Source of the DNA: Actinobacteria bacterium 69-20
GTDB lineage: Bacteria; Actinomycetota; Actinomycetes; Mycobacteriales; Nakamurellaceae
Assembly: GCA_001897425.1 (NCBI GenBank)
Contig: MKSW01000003.1
Coordinates: 144,772-208,771, forward strand
Direction: 5' to 3'
Length of the DNA stretch: 64,000 bases
Part shown: piece by piece, positions 57,614 to 64,000 of the stretch
How positions within the stretch are numbered: position 1 is the first letter of the stretch
How the letters are laid out: every line of letters begins with the position of its first letter
Position numbers and translations under genes: made by a program
The notes under the pieces: generated by a model
Databases searched by the model: none
The model's input: only the letters and a program-made list of their open reading frames with translations
What the model was told of the DNA's origin: nothing

Positions 57614-57786
57614 GGCCGCCTCCCATCACCCGCGAAGAACGTCGCCGCGCGCGGCATCGTGCGGCGCCGGTTGGTCTTCCGACCCGTCCATGGGAGACAA
57701 TAGGGTGTCCGCGCGCGGCGTGGGCGTGGGCGTCTGCGTCGACGGGCGACCCGCTGGCGTTGGTGAAGTCCTGGAGGGAGTCGCAG

Positions 57787-57954
57787 ATGGCGGCCATGAA
57801 GCCCCGCACGGGGGACGGTCCTCTCGAGGTGACCAAGGAGGGCCGCGGCATCGTCATGCGCGTTCCGTTGGAGGGCGGCGGGCGGCTGGTTGTCGAGATC
57901 ACCGCTGACGAGGCGTCCGCGCTGGGCGACGCGCTCAAGGCCGTCGTCAGCTGA
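57787..57954 (+). CDS. DUF3117 protein (Rv1211-like)
   Basis: A 55-residue protein reading MAAMKPRTGDGPLEVTKEGR and then IVMRVPLEGGGRLVVEIT with a final short helix, highly conserved in actinobacteria. M. tuberculosis Rv1211 has been described as a small calcium- and/or calmodulin-like protein, but function is unsettled. GGAGGGAG 6 nt before ATG 57787 fixes the start. A large palindrome follows. Confidence 0.9.
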   Translation: MAAMKPRTGDGPLEVTKEGRGIVMRVPLEGGGRLVVEITADEASALGDALKAVVS

Positions 57955-57956
57955 TC

Positions 57957-57978
57957 CGCTCTCGCCCGGGCGAGAGCG
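57957..57978. terminator. Perfect 22-bp palindrome between DUF3117 and glgA
   Basis: An 11-bp-arm palindrome centred on GCCCGGGC fits a bidirectional terminator for the two convergent genes. A second, 12-bp partial copy follows at about 57990-58002. Confidence 0.6.
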
Positions 57979-58003
57979 CGCCAGCGCTCCGCCCGGGCGA
58001 GCC

Positions 58004-58045
58004 TGTCTCTGCAGCAGTGTCTCTGCAGCAGTGTCTCCGCAGCTG
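58004..58045. repeat. 14-bp tandem repeat, three copies
   Basis: TGTCTCTGCAGCAG at 58004-58017 and 58018-58031, then TGTCTCCGCAGCTG at 58032-58045, just before the glgA stop. Confidence 0.85.
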
Positions 58046-58050
58046 CGTCG

Positions 58051-59202
58051 TTAGAGCAGAGACCGATAGAGGTCCACCGTCTGCCGCGCCACCGCCGGCC
58101 AGGAGAACTCGGCTTCCGCGCGCGCGCGTCCCGCTCGGCCCTGCGCGGCGGCTCGCGCCGGGTCAGCGACGATCGCATTGACGGCGGCCGCGAGATCGCC
58201 CTCGAAGGCCCGGGGCGTCTTCGGGTCGTAATGCACCAACGTGCCGGTTACGCCGTCCACCACCACCTCGGGGATCCCGCCCACGTCGGACGCGACCACG
58301 GCGGTCTCGCACGCCATGGCCTCCAGGTTCACGATGCCCAGCGGCTCGTACACGCTGGGACAGCAGAACACCGTCGCGGCAGACAGCACCTGGATGATCT
58401 CCGCCTGGGTGAGGATGTGATCCATCCAGTACACGCCGGGGCGCGCGCGTTGGAGGGCGGCGACGGCGTCGGCTGTCTCGGCGGCGATCTCGGGCGTGTC
58501 GGGGGCGCCGGCGCAGAGCACCAGCTGGATGCCCGGATCGAAACGGTGTGCGGCGGCCACCAGATGCGCGACCCCCTTCTGCCGGGTGATCCGCCCTACG
58601 AACGCCACGATCGGCGCGTCGAGGTCCACCCCCCGCTGTTCCAGCACATCGCGTTCAGGCATCGGACGGTAGATGGCCGTGTCGATGCCGTTCCGGATCA
58701 CGTGCACCTTGCCCGGATCGAGAGCGGGGTAGCAGGAACGGATATCGGCGGCCATGTCGGCGGAAACCCCGATCACGGCATCTGCGTCGCGATACGCCGT
58801 CGCCTCGGCCCACGAGGACAGGCGATACCCGCCGCGCAACTGTTCGGCCTTCCACGGCCGGCGCGGCTCCAAGGAGTGGGCGGTGACGACGTGAGGGATG
58901 TCATAGAGCAGCTTCGCCCAGTGCCCCGCCATGTTGGCGTACCAGGTATGCGAATGGACGAGGTCCACGCTGCCGCACGCGGCCACCATGTCCAGATCGA
59001 CACCGAGCGTGCCGAGCGCTGCGTTCGCCGTCTCGAGCCGGGGGTTCGGTGCGTGACCGTACGCTCCCGGCTTGTCGGCGCCGAACGCGTGCACGTCGAC
59101 GTCGATCAGCGTGCGCAGCTCCCGCACCAGGTATTGCACATGGACCCCGGCGCCGCCGTACACGTCCGGCGGGAACTCGCGGGTGAGGATCGCGGTGTGC
59201 AT
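58051..59202 (-). CDS. glgM: GT4 glycosyltransferase GlgA/GlgM (alpha-maltose-1-phosphate or glycogen synthase)
   Basis: A 383-residue GT4 enzyme using ADP-glucose. Motifs are FPPDVYGGAGVHVQYL (donor loop), HSHTWYANMAGH, VAFVGRITRQKGV and EPLGIVNLEAMACE (the E-x7-E). The mycobacterial enzyme, long called GlgA, was shown to be GlgM, forming maltose-1-phosphate for the GlgE path; this homologue is expected to do the same. ATG 59202 is leaderless (TACGCT-N6). It is divergent from glgC, which makes its donor. Confidence 0.93.
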   Translation of the reverse strand: MHTAILTREFPPDVYGGAGVHVQYLVRELRTLIDVDVHAFGADKPGAYGHAPNPRLETANAALGTLGVDLDMVAACGSVDLVHSHTWYANMAGHWAKLLYDIPHVVTAHSLEPRRPWKAEQLRGGYRLSSWAEATAYRDADAVIGVSADMAADIRSCYPALDPGKVHVIRNGIDTAIYRPMPERDVLEQRGVDLDAPIVAFVGRITRQKGVAHLVAAAHRFDPGIQLVLCAGAPDTPEIAAETADAVAALQRARPGVYWMDHILTQAEIIQVLSAATVFCCPSVYEPLGIVNLEAMACETAVVASDVGGIPEVVVDGVTGTLVHYDPKTPRAFEGDLAAAVNAIVADPARAAAQGRAGRARAEAEFSWPAVARQTVDLYRSLL

Positions 59203-59208
59203 GGGGCG

Positions 59209-59214
59209 AGCGTA
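59209..59214 (-). promoter_or_regulatory. -10 box of glgM, leaderless start
   Basis: TACGCT-N6-ATG on the minus strand. Confidence 0.65.
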
Positions 59215-59243
59215 CGCACCGGCGATCTGCCAACGGCGGCGCC

Positions 59244-59282
59244 CCGGACCATCCAGCCGGACCATCCGGCCGGACCATCCAG
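59244..59282. repeat. 13-bp tandem repeat between glgM and glgC, three copies
   Basis: CCGGACCATCC(A/G)G at 59244-59256, 59257-59269 and 59270-59282. It lies in the middle of the divergent promoter region, so it may be a regulator array or simple slippage product. Confidence 0.8.
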
Positions 59283-59351
59283 CCGCACCGTGAACCCGGA
59301 CCGGCTACCCGGAACGGCAGTATGCGCGCGACGGAGCGATCACCGGCCCGT

Positions 59352-59357
59352 TAGGGT
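59352..59357 (+). promoter_or_regulatory. -10 box of glgC, leaderless start
   Basis: TAGGGT-N6-ATG. Confidence 0.65.
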
Positions 59358-59363
59358 CGTCCT

Positions 59364-60587
59364 ATGGCGGGTAGACCGACGGTCCTGGGGATCGTATTGG
59401 CCGGCGGCGAGGGCAAGCGCCTGTGGCCGCTCACGGCCGACCGGGCGAAGCCGGCGGTGCCCTTCGGCGGCAGCTTCCGGCTGATCGACTTCGTGTTGTC
59501 CAACCTGGTGAACGCGGGCATGTGGAAGATCTGCGTGCTCACCCAGTACAAGTCGCATTCGTTGGACAAACACATCACCACCACCTGGCGCATGAGCACC
59601 ATGCTCGGAAACTACGTCACCCCGGTCCCGGCGCAGCAGCGACTCGGCCCACGCTGGTACACCGGCAGCGCGGACGCCATCTACCAGTCGCTGAACCTCG
59701 TGAACGATGAGAATCCCGACTATCTGGTCGTTTTCGGCGCGGATCACGTCTATCGGATGGATCCGTCACAAATGATCGCGGACCACATCGCGTCGGGCGC
59801 GGACGCCACCGTCGCGGGCATCCGGGTGCCGCGGGCCGACGCCACCGCATTCGGCGTCATCCAGACCGCGCCGGACGGCCAACGCATCGCGGACTTCCTG
59901 GAGAAGCCCGCCGACCCGCCCGCGGTGCCCGACAACCCCGACGTCGCGTACGCATCGATGGGGAACTACGTCTTCACCACCACGGCACTGGTCGACGCGC
60001 TGCGTGAGGATGCCGCCGACTCGTCCTCGGTCCACGACATGGGCGGTTCGATCATCCCGATGTTCGTGGAGCGCGGCACCGCGAGCGTGTACGACTTCGC
60101 GCGCAACCAGGTCCCCGGAGCCACCGAGCGGGATCGTGGCTATTGGCGCGACGTCGGCACGCTGGATTCGTACTACGACGCGCACATGGACCTCATCTCC
60201 GTGCACCCGATCTTCAACCTGTACAACGCCGAGTGGCCGATCCACACGCAGGTGCCGGCGCTGCCGCCGGCCAAGTTCGTGCAGAACGGCACGGCCACCG
60301 AGTCCATGATCGCGTCGGGCAGCATCCTCTCGGGCTGTTCGGTGGAGCGATCCGTCGTCGCGAACAACGTGCGCATCCACTCCGGCGCGCACGTCGAGGG
60401 GTCGGTGATCCTCGCCGGAACGGAGATCGGCCGGGGCGCGGTCGTCCGCAACGCCATCCTCGACAAGCACGTGCTGGTTCCCGACGGCGCCCGGATCGGC
60501 GTGGACCTCGACGCCGACCGGTCCCGGTTCAACGTCACCGAGTCCGGTATCACGGTGATCGGCAAAGGTGTGCAGGTCGAGGTATGA
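59364..60587 (+). CDS. glgC: Glucose-1-phosphate adenylyltransferase
   Basis: A 407-residue ADP-glucose pyrophosphorylase. The nucleotide loop is [21 protein letters not shown], the substrate site [11 protein letters not shown] and [10 protein letters not shown], and [15 protein letters not shown] binds glucose-1-phosphate. The C-terminal half is a left-handed beta-helix ([15 protein letters not shown]). It supplies ADP-glucose to GlgM/GlgA. Length and start match M. tuberculosis GlgC (Rv1213). Confidence 0.97.
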   Translation: MAGRPTVLGIVLAGGEGKRLWPLTADRAKPAVPFGGSFRLIDFVLSNLVNAGMWKICVLTQYKSHSLDKHITTTWRMSTMLGNYVTPVPAQQRLGPRWYTGSADAIYQSLNLVNDENPDYLVVFGADHVYRMDPSQMIADHIASGADATVAGIRVPRADATAFGVIQTAPDGQRIADFLEKPADPPAVPDNPDVAYASMGNYVFTTTALVDALREDAADSSSVHDMGGSIIPMFVERGTASVYDFARNQVPGATERDRGYWRDVGTLDSYYDAHMDLISVHPIFNLYNAEWPIHTQVPALPPAKFVQNGTATESMIASGSILSGCSVERSVVANNVRIHSGAHVEGSVILAGTEIGRGAVVRNAILDKHVLVPDGARIGVDLDADRSRFNVTESGITVIGKGVQVEV

Positions 60588-60612
60588 CGTATGACCGCAT
60601 GGCGCTGCTCGC

Positions 60613-60630
60613 GGCCTGCGGCCGCAGGCC
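60613..60630. terminator. Perfect 18-bp palindrome between glgC and the methyltransferase
   Basis: GGCCTGCGGCCGCAGGCC lies in the 50-bp gap between convergent genes. No U-run is present, so it may act as a bidirectional but weak terminator. Confidence 0.5.
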
Positions 60631-60637
60631 CGACCGG

Positions 60638-61258
60638 TTACCGCTTCACTCCGGCGAGCAGGCCGTCGCCGAGCGGGATCAGCACCGCGGTCCACTGGTC
60701 GTCGTCGCGCAGCGACCGACCGGCGTCGCGCACCGCGACGGTCTCCGCATCGCGCGCGGTCGGATCGGCGACCCGCCCGCCGTGCAGCGCGTGCGCTATG
60801 ACGACGACCCCCCCGCGCCGCAGTAGCCGGGCCGCTTCGACAAGGTATTGCGGGTACTCCCGCGGGTCTCCGTCGATGAGCACCAGGTCGTAGCCGCCAT
60901 CGGTGAGGCGCGGCAGCACGTCGAGGGCGCGCCCGTTGATCAGCCTGGCGCGTCCCGGTGCGATACCCGCGTCGCTGAAGGCCTGTTTCGCGGCCCGTTG
61001 ATGCTCGGACTCGATGTCGATCGAGGTGAGGATGCCCCCGTCCACCATCCCGTCGAACAGGTGCAATCCGGAAACGCCTGTGCCCGTGCCGATCTCGACC
61101 ACATTGCGCGCGGCGATGCCGGCCGCGATGAAGGCGAGTGCGGCCCCGGCCCCGGCACCGATCGGTGCGCAGCCCAGGTCACCGGCGCGGTCGCGGGCGG
61201 CCGTCGCCTGGTCGTTCTCCGCGATGAACAGTTCCGCGTACGGGAGAGATGTGCTCAC
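60638..61258 (-). CDS. O-methyltransferase (Rv1220c-like)
   Basis: A 206-residue class I O-methyltransferase of the caffeoyl-CoA type. [17 protein letters not shown] is motif [11 protein letters not shown] the SAM acidic strand, and [16 protein letters not shown] the metal-binding Asp segment. GTG 61258 is taken because TAACCT lies 7 nt upstream. It is divergent from sigE, as in M. tuberculosis. Substrate unknown. Confidence 0.9.
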   Translation of the reverse strand: MSTSLPYAELFIAENDQATAARDRAGDLGCAPIGAGAGAALAFIAAGIAARNVVEIGTGTGVSGLHLFDGMVDGGILTSIDIESEHQRAAKQAFSDAGIAPGRARLINGRALDVLPRLTDGGYDLVLIDGDPREYPQYLVEAARLLRRGGVVVIAHALHGGRVADPTARDAETVAVRDAGRSLRDDDQWTAVLIPLGDGLLAGVKR

Positions 61259-61265
61259 GCGGGTG

Positions 61266-61271
61266 AGGTTA
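61266..61271 (-). promoter_or_regulatory. -10 box of the O-methyltransferase gene
   Basis: TAACCT-N7-GTG on the minus strand. Confidence 0.6.
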
Positions 61272-61364
61272 CCCGGAGCCGGACCTCGCACGACGGAATT
61301 CGGCGCGATTCCCGCGGTTCGTCGCAGAAGGTTCGTCGCAGAATCGTCGATCCACCGTGCGATG

Positions 61365-61392
61365 GGGAACAATCGGAACCGTGCGATCGTTA
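61365..61392 (+). promoter_or_regulatory. ECF-type promoter of sigE
   Basis: GGGAAC (61365-61370), 17 nt, then CGTTA (61388-61392) matches the GGAAC/CGTT consensus of SigE/SigH-class sigma factors. It indicates that sigE is transcribed by its own product or a related ECF factor. Confidence 0.75.
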
Positions 61393-61427
61393 CGCTAAGC
61401 ACCCAGGGGAGGGAGACTGCGGGGCCG

Positions 61428-61979
61428 ATGAGCGCGGACATGAGTTGGGACGAGGTCGTACGGGAGTACGGCGATCGTGTGTACCGCCTCGCCTATCGGC
61501 TGGCCGGCAATCAGCATGACGCCGAGGACATCACCCAGGAGACCTTCATCCGCGTGTTCCGGTCCCTCGACCGCTACGAGCCAGGGTCGTTCACCGGCTG
61601 GTTGCATCGGATCACCACGAACGTGTTCCTGGACATGGTGCGGCGCAGGGCCCGCATCCGCGTGCAGCCGCTGGGCGAGGACACCGATCAGATCGCGTCG
61701 GGCGAGCCGACCCCGGAACAGGCGATGAGCCGCGCCAACCTCGACCCCGACCTGCAGGCCGCGCTCGACGAGCTCGCGCCGGAGTTCCGTGCCGCCGTCG
61801 TTCTCTGCGACGTGGAGGGCTTGACGTACGAGGAGGTCGGGGAGGCGCTGGGCATCAAGGTCGGCACCGTGCGCTCGCGGATCCACCGCGGTCGGCGCGC
61901 CCTTCGTACCAGCCTGGCGGCGCGCGGCATGGATCGGGCCGATCGCGTGGACCGGTTGGCGAGGGACGAGCGGGTATGA
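61428..61979 (+). CDS. sigE: ECF sigma factor SigE
   Basis: A 183-residue ECF sigma factor. Region 2 is [31 protein letters not shown] followed by [19 protein letters not shown]; region 4 is [22 protein letters not shown] with [21 protein letters not shown]. It directs the envelope and heat stress response in mycobacteria. Two starts, ATG 61428 and ATG 61440, are possible; GGGAGG lies 12-20 nt before. It overlaps rseA, its anti-sigma, by four bases. Confidence 0.95.
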   Translation: MSADMSWDEVVREYGDRVYRLAYRLAGNQHDAEDITQETFIRVFRSLDRYEPGSFTGWLHRITTNVFLDMVRRRARIRVQPLGEDTDQIASGEPTPEQAMSRANLDPDLQAALDELAPEFRAAVVLCDVEGLTYEEVGEALGIKVGTVRSRIHRGRRALRTSLAARGMDRADRVDRLARDERV

Positions 61980-62263
61980 CGCTGTCCTCGATCTTCGCGA
62001 TGCCGGAATTCGCGGACCATCTGGGCCTCGACGCGGTCGTCGCGTTCACCGACGGCGAGATGGGCCTGACCGCCTTTCAGCGGGCGGCGGCGCACATCGC
62101 GAGATGCAGCCAGTGCGCGCACGAGGTGGACGAGCAGACGATGGTCCGCAGCCAGCTCCGATCCGCGCCGTGCCCCGCCATACCGACCGGGCTGCTGGAT
62201 TCGCTCAAGTCCATCCCGGTCGCGCTTCCGCTTCGCGATCCGGGCATCTCGACGGGCTCGTGA
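61976..62263 (+). CDS. rseA: Anti-sigma-E factor RseA (zinc-associated)
   Basis: A 95-residue cytoplasmic anti-sigma factor. His40, Cys44 and Cys47 in HIARCSQC make the ZAS-type HxxxCxxC motif, preceded by [17 protein letters not shown]. In M. tuberculosis it binds SigE and releases it on oxidation or after phosphorylation by PknB and ClpC1P2 proteolysis. There is no membrane helix. It is coupled to both sigE and htrA by four-base overlaps. Confidence 0.92.
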   Translation: MTLSSIFAMPEFADHLGLDAVVAFTDGEMGLTAFQRAAAHIARCSQCAHEVDEQTMVRSQLRSAPCPAIPTGLLDSLKSIPVALPLRDPGISTGS

Positions 62264-63624
62264 CGGTGCGGGAGGGCGTTCCCGCACCGGTGTCGGAGGC
62301 GTTCGCGCGGCCGCCGGGAGCCCATGACTCGCTTCAGCGGCCACCGACCGTGCCCGACGTGATCGACATAGTTGTGGTCGACACCGCGCAGCCGCGTGAG
62401 CCGTGGCGCGACCCGCGGTCCGACGTGGTTCTGGGCGAGCCCGCACAGCCGGAGCCCGCGGCGACCGTGGCCGCTCCGGCGACGATGGAGCGGTTCACGT
62501 TGCGGGAGGCCCTGTTCCAGCGTCGCCTGCGCCCCGGAGCCCTCGTCATGCTCGTCATCGCCGCGTTGGCCGTCGGTGCCGCGGGCGGCGCCGCCGCCTT
62601 GCTACTCGGCCCGCGCCCGGCCGGTGAGGCGGCATCACCGCCGGTGACGCTCGCGTCGGCACAGCCCGCGGTCTCACGTCCGCCGGGGTCGGTGGCCGGC
62701 ATCGCCGCGCGCGTGCTCCCGGCCGTGGTGTCGATCGACGTCCGGGTCGGCGACGGCGGCGAGACCGGCTCGGGAATCGTCATCGACGGCCGGGGGTACA
62801 TCGTGACGAACAACCACGTCATCACGATGGCGACCGACGCCGACGCGTCGGTGACGGTCGTCTTCAACGACGTGAATGACGGCTTGAATGACAGCGCAGG
62901 CCATCGGGTCCCGGCGCACGTCGTCGGGCGGGACCCGGCGTCGGATCTGGCGGTGCTCAAGGTCGACAAGGTCAGCGGTCTCACCGTCGCCGACCTCGGC
63001 GACTCCACGACGCTTCAGGTCGGCGACGCGGTGATCGCGGTCGGTTCGCCGCTGGGCTTGGCCGGGACGGTCACCACCGGGATCGTGTCGGCGCTGCACC
63101 GCCCGGTCCGGCTCGGCGGAGCGGGCACGGACACGAACGCCGTCATCGACGCGATCCAAACCGACGCGCCGATCAATCCGGGCAATTCCGGCGGTCCGCT
63201 GGTGGATGCGACGGGTGCCGTGGTCGGGATCAACACGGCGATTCGAACGTTGTCGGGCGATCCGCTGTCGGGCGGCTCGATCGGTCTGGGATTCGCGATC
63301 CCCATCGACGATGCGCGCCAGATCGCCGAAACGTTGATCGCGCACGGCACCGTCAGCCACCCGAGCCTCGGGGTGAATGTGCGGTCGGCGACCGACGGGG
63401 CGATCGACGGCGCGCAGGTCCAGAGTGTCGATGCAGGCGGTCCGGCCGCGCGTGCCGGTATCGCCGAGGGCGACGTCATCGTCGCGATCGGGACGCGCGC
63501 GGTCCGAACCGCGGACGAGATGATCGTGGCCGTGCAACAGCATGCCGTCGGCGACGCGGTTCCGGTCACGGTGCTGCGCGACGGGAGGTCGATGACCGTC
63601 ACGGTCACCCTCGGCGCTGCATAG
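62260..63624 (+). CDS. htrA: HtrA/DegP-family membrane-anchored serine protease
   Basis: A 454-residue protein: a cytoplasmic N-terminus of about 95 residues, one membrane helix (about 100-122, LVMLVIAALAVGAAGGAAALL), then an extracytoplasmic trypsin-like domain with His186 (TNNHVIT), Asp229 (ASDLAVLKV) and Ser310 (NPGNSGGPL), and a C-terminal PDZ domain (about 360-450). It is an envelope-quality protease in the SigE regulon. The GTG overlaps the rseA stop. Confidence 0.95.
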   Translation: MTVREGVPAPVSEAFARPPGAHDSLQRPPTVPDVIDIVVVDTAQPREPWRDPRSDVVLGEPAQPEPAATVAAPATMERFTLREALFQRRLRPGALVMLVIAALAVGAAGGAAALLLGPRPAGEAASPPVTLASAQPAVSRPPGSVAGIAARVLPAVVSIDVRVGDGGETGSGIVIDGRGYIVTNNHVITMATDADASVTVVFNDVNDGLNDSAGHRVPAHVVGRDPASDLAVLKVDKVSGLTVADLGDSTTLQVGDAVIAVGSPLGLAGTVTTGIVSALHRPVRLGGAGTDTNAVIDAIQTDAPINPGNSGGPLVDATGAVVGINTAIRTLSGDPLSGGSIGLGFAIPIDDARQIAETLIAHGTVSHPSLGVNVRSATDGAIDGAQVQSVDAGGPAARAGIAEGDVIVAIGTRAVRTADEMIVAVQQHAVGDAVPVTVLRDGRSMTVTVTLGAA

Positions 63625-63637
63625 TGTTATCCGCCGG

Positions 63638-63643
63638 TAGGCT
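63638..63643 (+). promoter_or_regulatory. -10 box of tatB
   Basis: TAGGCT 33 nt before the TTG start; unlike its neighbours this gene has a leader with a strong ribosome-binding site. Confidence 0.5.
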
Positions 63644-63676
63644 GGGGCCGATACGCGCGGTGCGAGGAGGCAGCCG

Positions 63677-64000
63677 TTGTTCGGTCTGTCCTGGGATCAG
63701 ATCATTCTGATCGTGCTGGCCGGGTTGTTCCTGCTCGGTCCGGAGCGGATCCCGACGGCCATGAAGTGGCTGATGGAATCGTTGCGCAAGCTCCGCACAT
63801 TCGCAGCGGGCGCGCAGTCGGAGATGCGGTCGCAGCTAGGCCCGGAACTCGACGAATTGCGTCGCCAGATCGCGGAACTGCAGTCGTTGAAAGAGCTCAA
63901 GGAACTGCGCGAACTGCGTGACCTGGACCCGCGCCGCATGGTCGGCAAGACCCTGCTCGGCGACGAGTTCTCCGGCGGCGTCAAGGGGTTCCTCGGGCTG
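63677..64000 (+). CDS. tatB: Sec-independent translocase protein TatB (partial)
   Basis: The first 108 residues of TatB, running off the right edge. FGLSWDQIILIVLAGLFLLGPERIP is the single membrane helix with the conserved Glu/Pro hinge, then an amphipathic helix (TAMKWLMESLRKLRTFAAGA) and a charged coil. It forms the Tat receptor with TatC. GAGGAGG 6 nt before the TTG codon makes TTG the start; no ATG or GTG lies nearby. Confidence 0.93.
   Translation, partial: MFGLSWDQIILIVLAGLFLLGPERIPTAMKWLMESLRKLRTFAAGAQSEMRSQLGPELDELRRQIAELQSLKELKELRELRDLDPRRMVGKTLLGDEFSGGVKGFLGL

Overview
This is a high-GC actinobacterial chromosome segment, almost certainly from the order Mycobacteriales (the mycolic-acid group, e.g. 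Gordonia, Tsukamurella, Dietzia, Rhodococcus or Mycobacterium relatives). The reasons are the gene content (NucS, AdnAB, a MurA with Asp in place of the catalytic Cys, SigE-RseA-HtrA-TatB, DUF3117, DUF3107, DUF3152) and gene orders that match, from memory, three separate M. tuberculosis blocks: argS to nucS (Rv1292-Rv1321), DUF3107 to the AdnAB helicase-nuclease (Rv3208A-Rv3201c) and folP2 to tatB (Rv1207-Rv1224). The genus cannot be fixed from the sequence alone.

Layout. 1-1425: end of a sugar ABC transporter operon. 1475-4778: a membrane cytochrome b/molybdopterin oxidoreductase fusion, divergent from a BlaI repressor and an M56 BlaR1-like protease; three near-identical 15-bp dyads lie between them. 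4892-8635: an accessory-looking stretch with a dipeptidase, two small unknown genes, an XRE antitoxin next to a 5'-truncated RelE/HigB-type toxin remnant, tRNA-Arg(CCG) and a methyltransferase. 8688-23608: the housekeeping block argS-lysA-hom-thrC-thrB-rho-rpmE-prfA-prmC-TsaC/Sua5-wecA, with a divergent DMT transporter. 23757-33648: F1Fo ATP synthase genes, in which atpC is cut off from atpD by a cytochrome P450 gene and a reverse-strand PIG-L deacetylase gene. 33682-38655: DUF2550, cobalamin adenosyltransferase, murA, sucrase/ferredoxin-like, enoyl-CoA hydratase and nucS. 38797-54320: DUF3107, TetR, an EspC-like/DUF1023 hydrolase pair, a lipase-like hydrolase, DUF3152, moeZ, a kinase-like protein, DUF4192, an alkyltransferase-like protein and adnA-adnB. 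54409-64000: folP2-like, DivIVA-like, tag, DUF6191, enoyl-CoA hydratase, DUF3117, divergent glgA(glgM)/glgC, an O-methyltransferase, sigE-rseA-htrA and the start of tatB.

How it fits together. Most of the window is core machinery: aspartate-family amino acids, translation and its termination, transcription termination, envelope precursor synthesis, oxidative phosphorylation, mismatch and double-strand-break repair, glycogen/maltose-1-phosphate synthesis and envelope stress. Many genes begin with a leaderless signature, a TANNNT -10 box 6-7 nt before the start codon, which was used here to choose starts. The less ordinary parts are the split ATP synthase operon, the toxin-antitoxin remnant, the BlaI operator cluster in front of a redox enzyme, a conserved two-part motif (GTGGATG-N15-GACAACC) upstream of three reverse-strand genes, and several short tandem repeats between or inside otherwise conserved genes.
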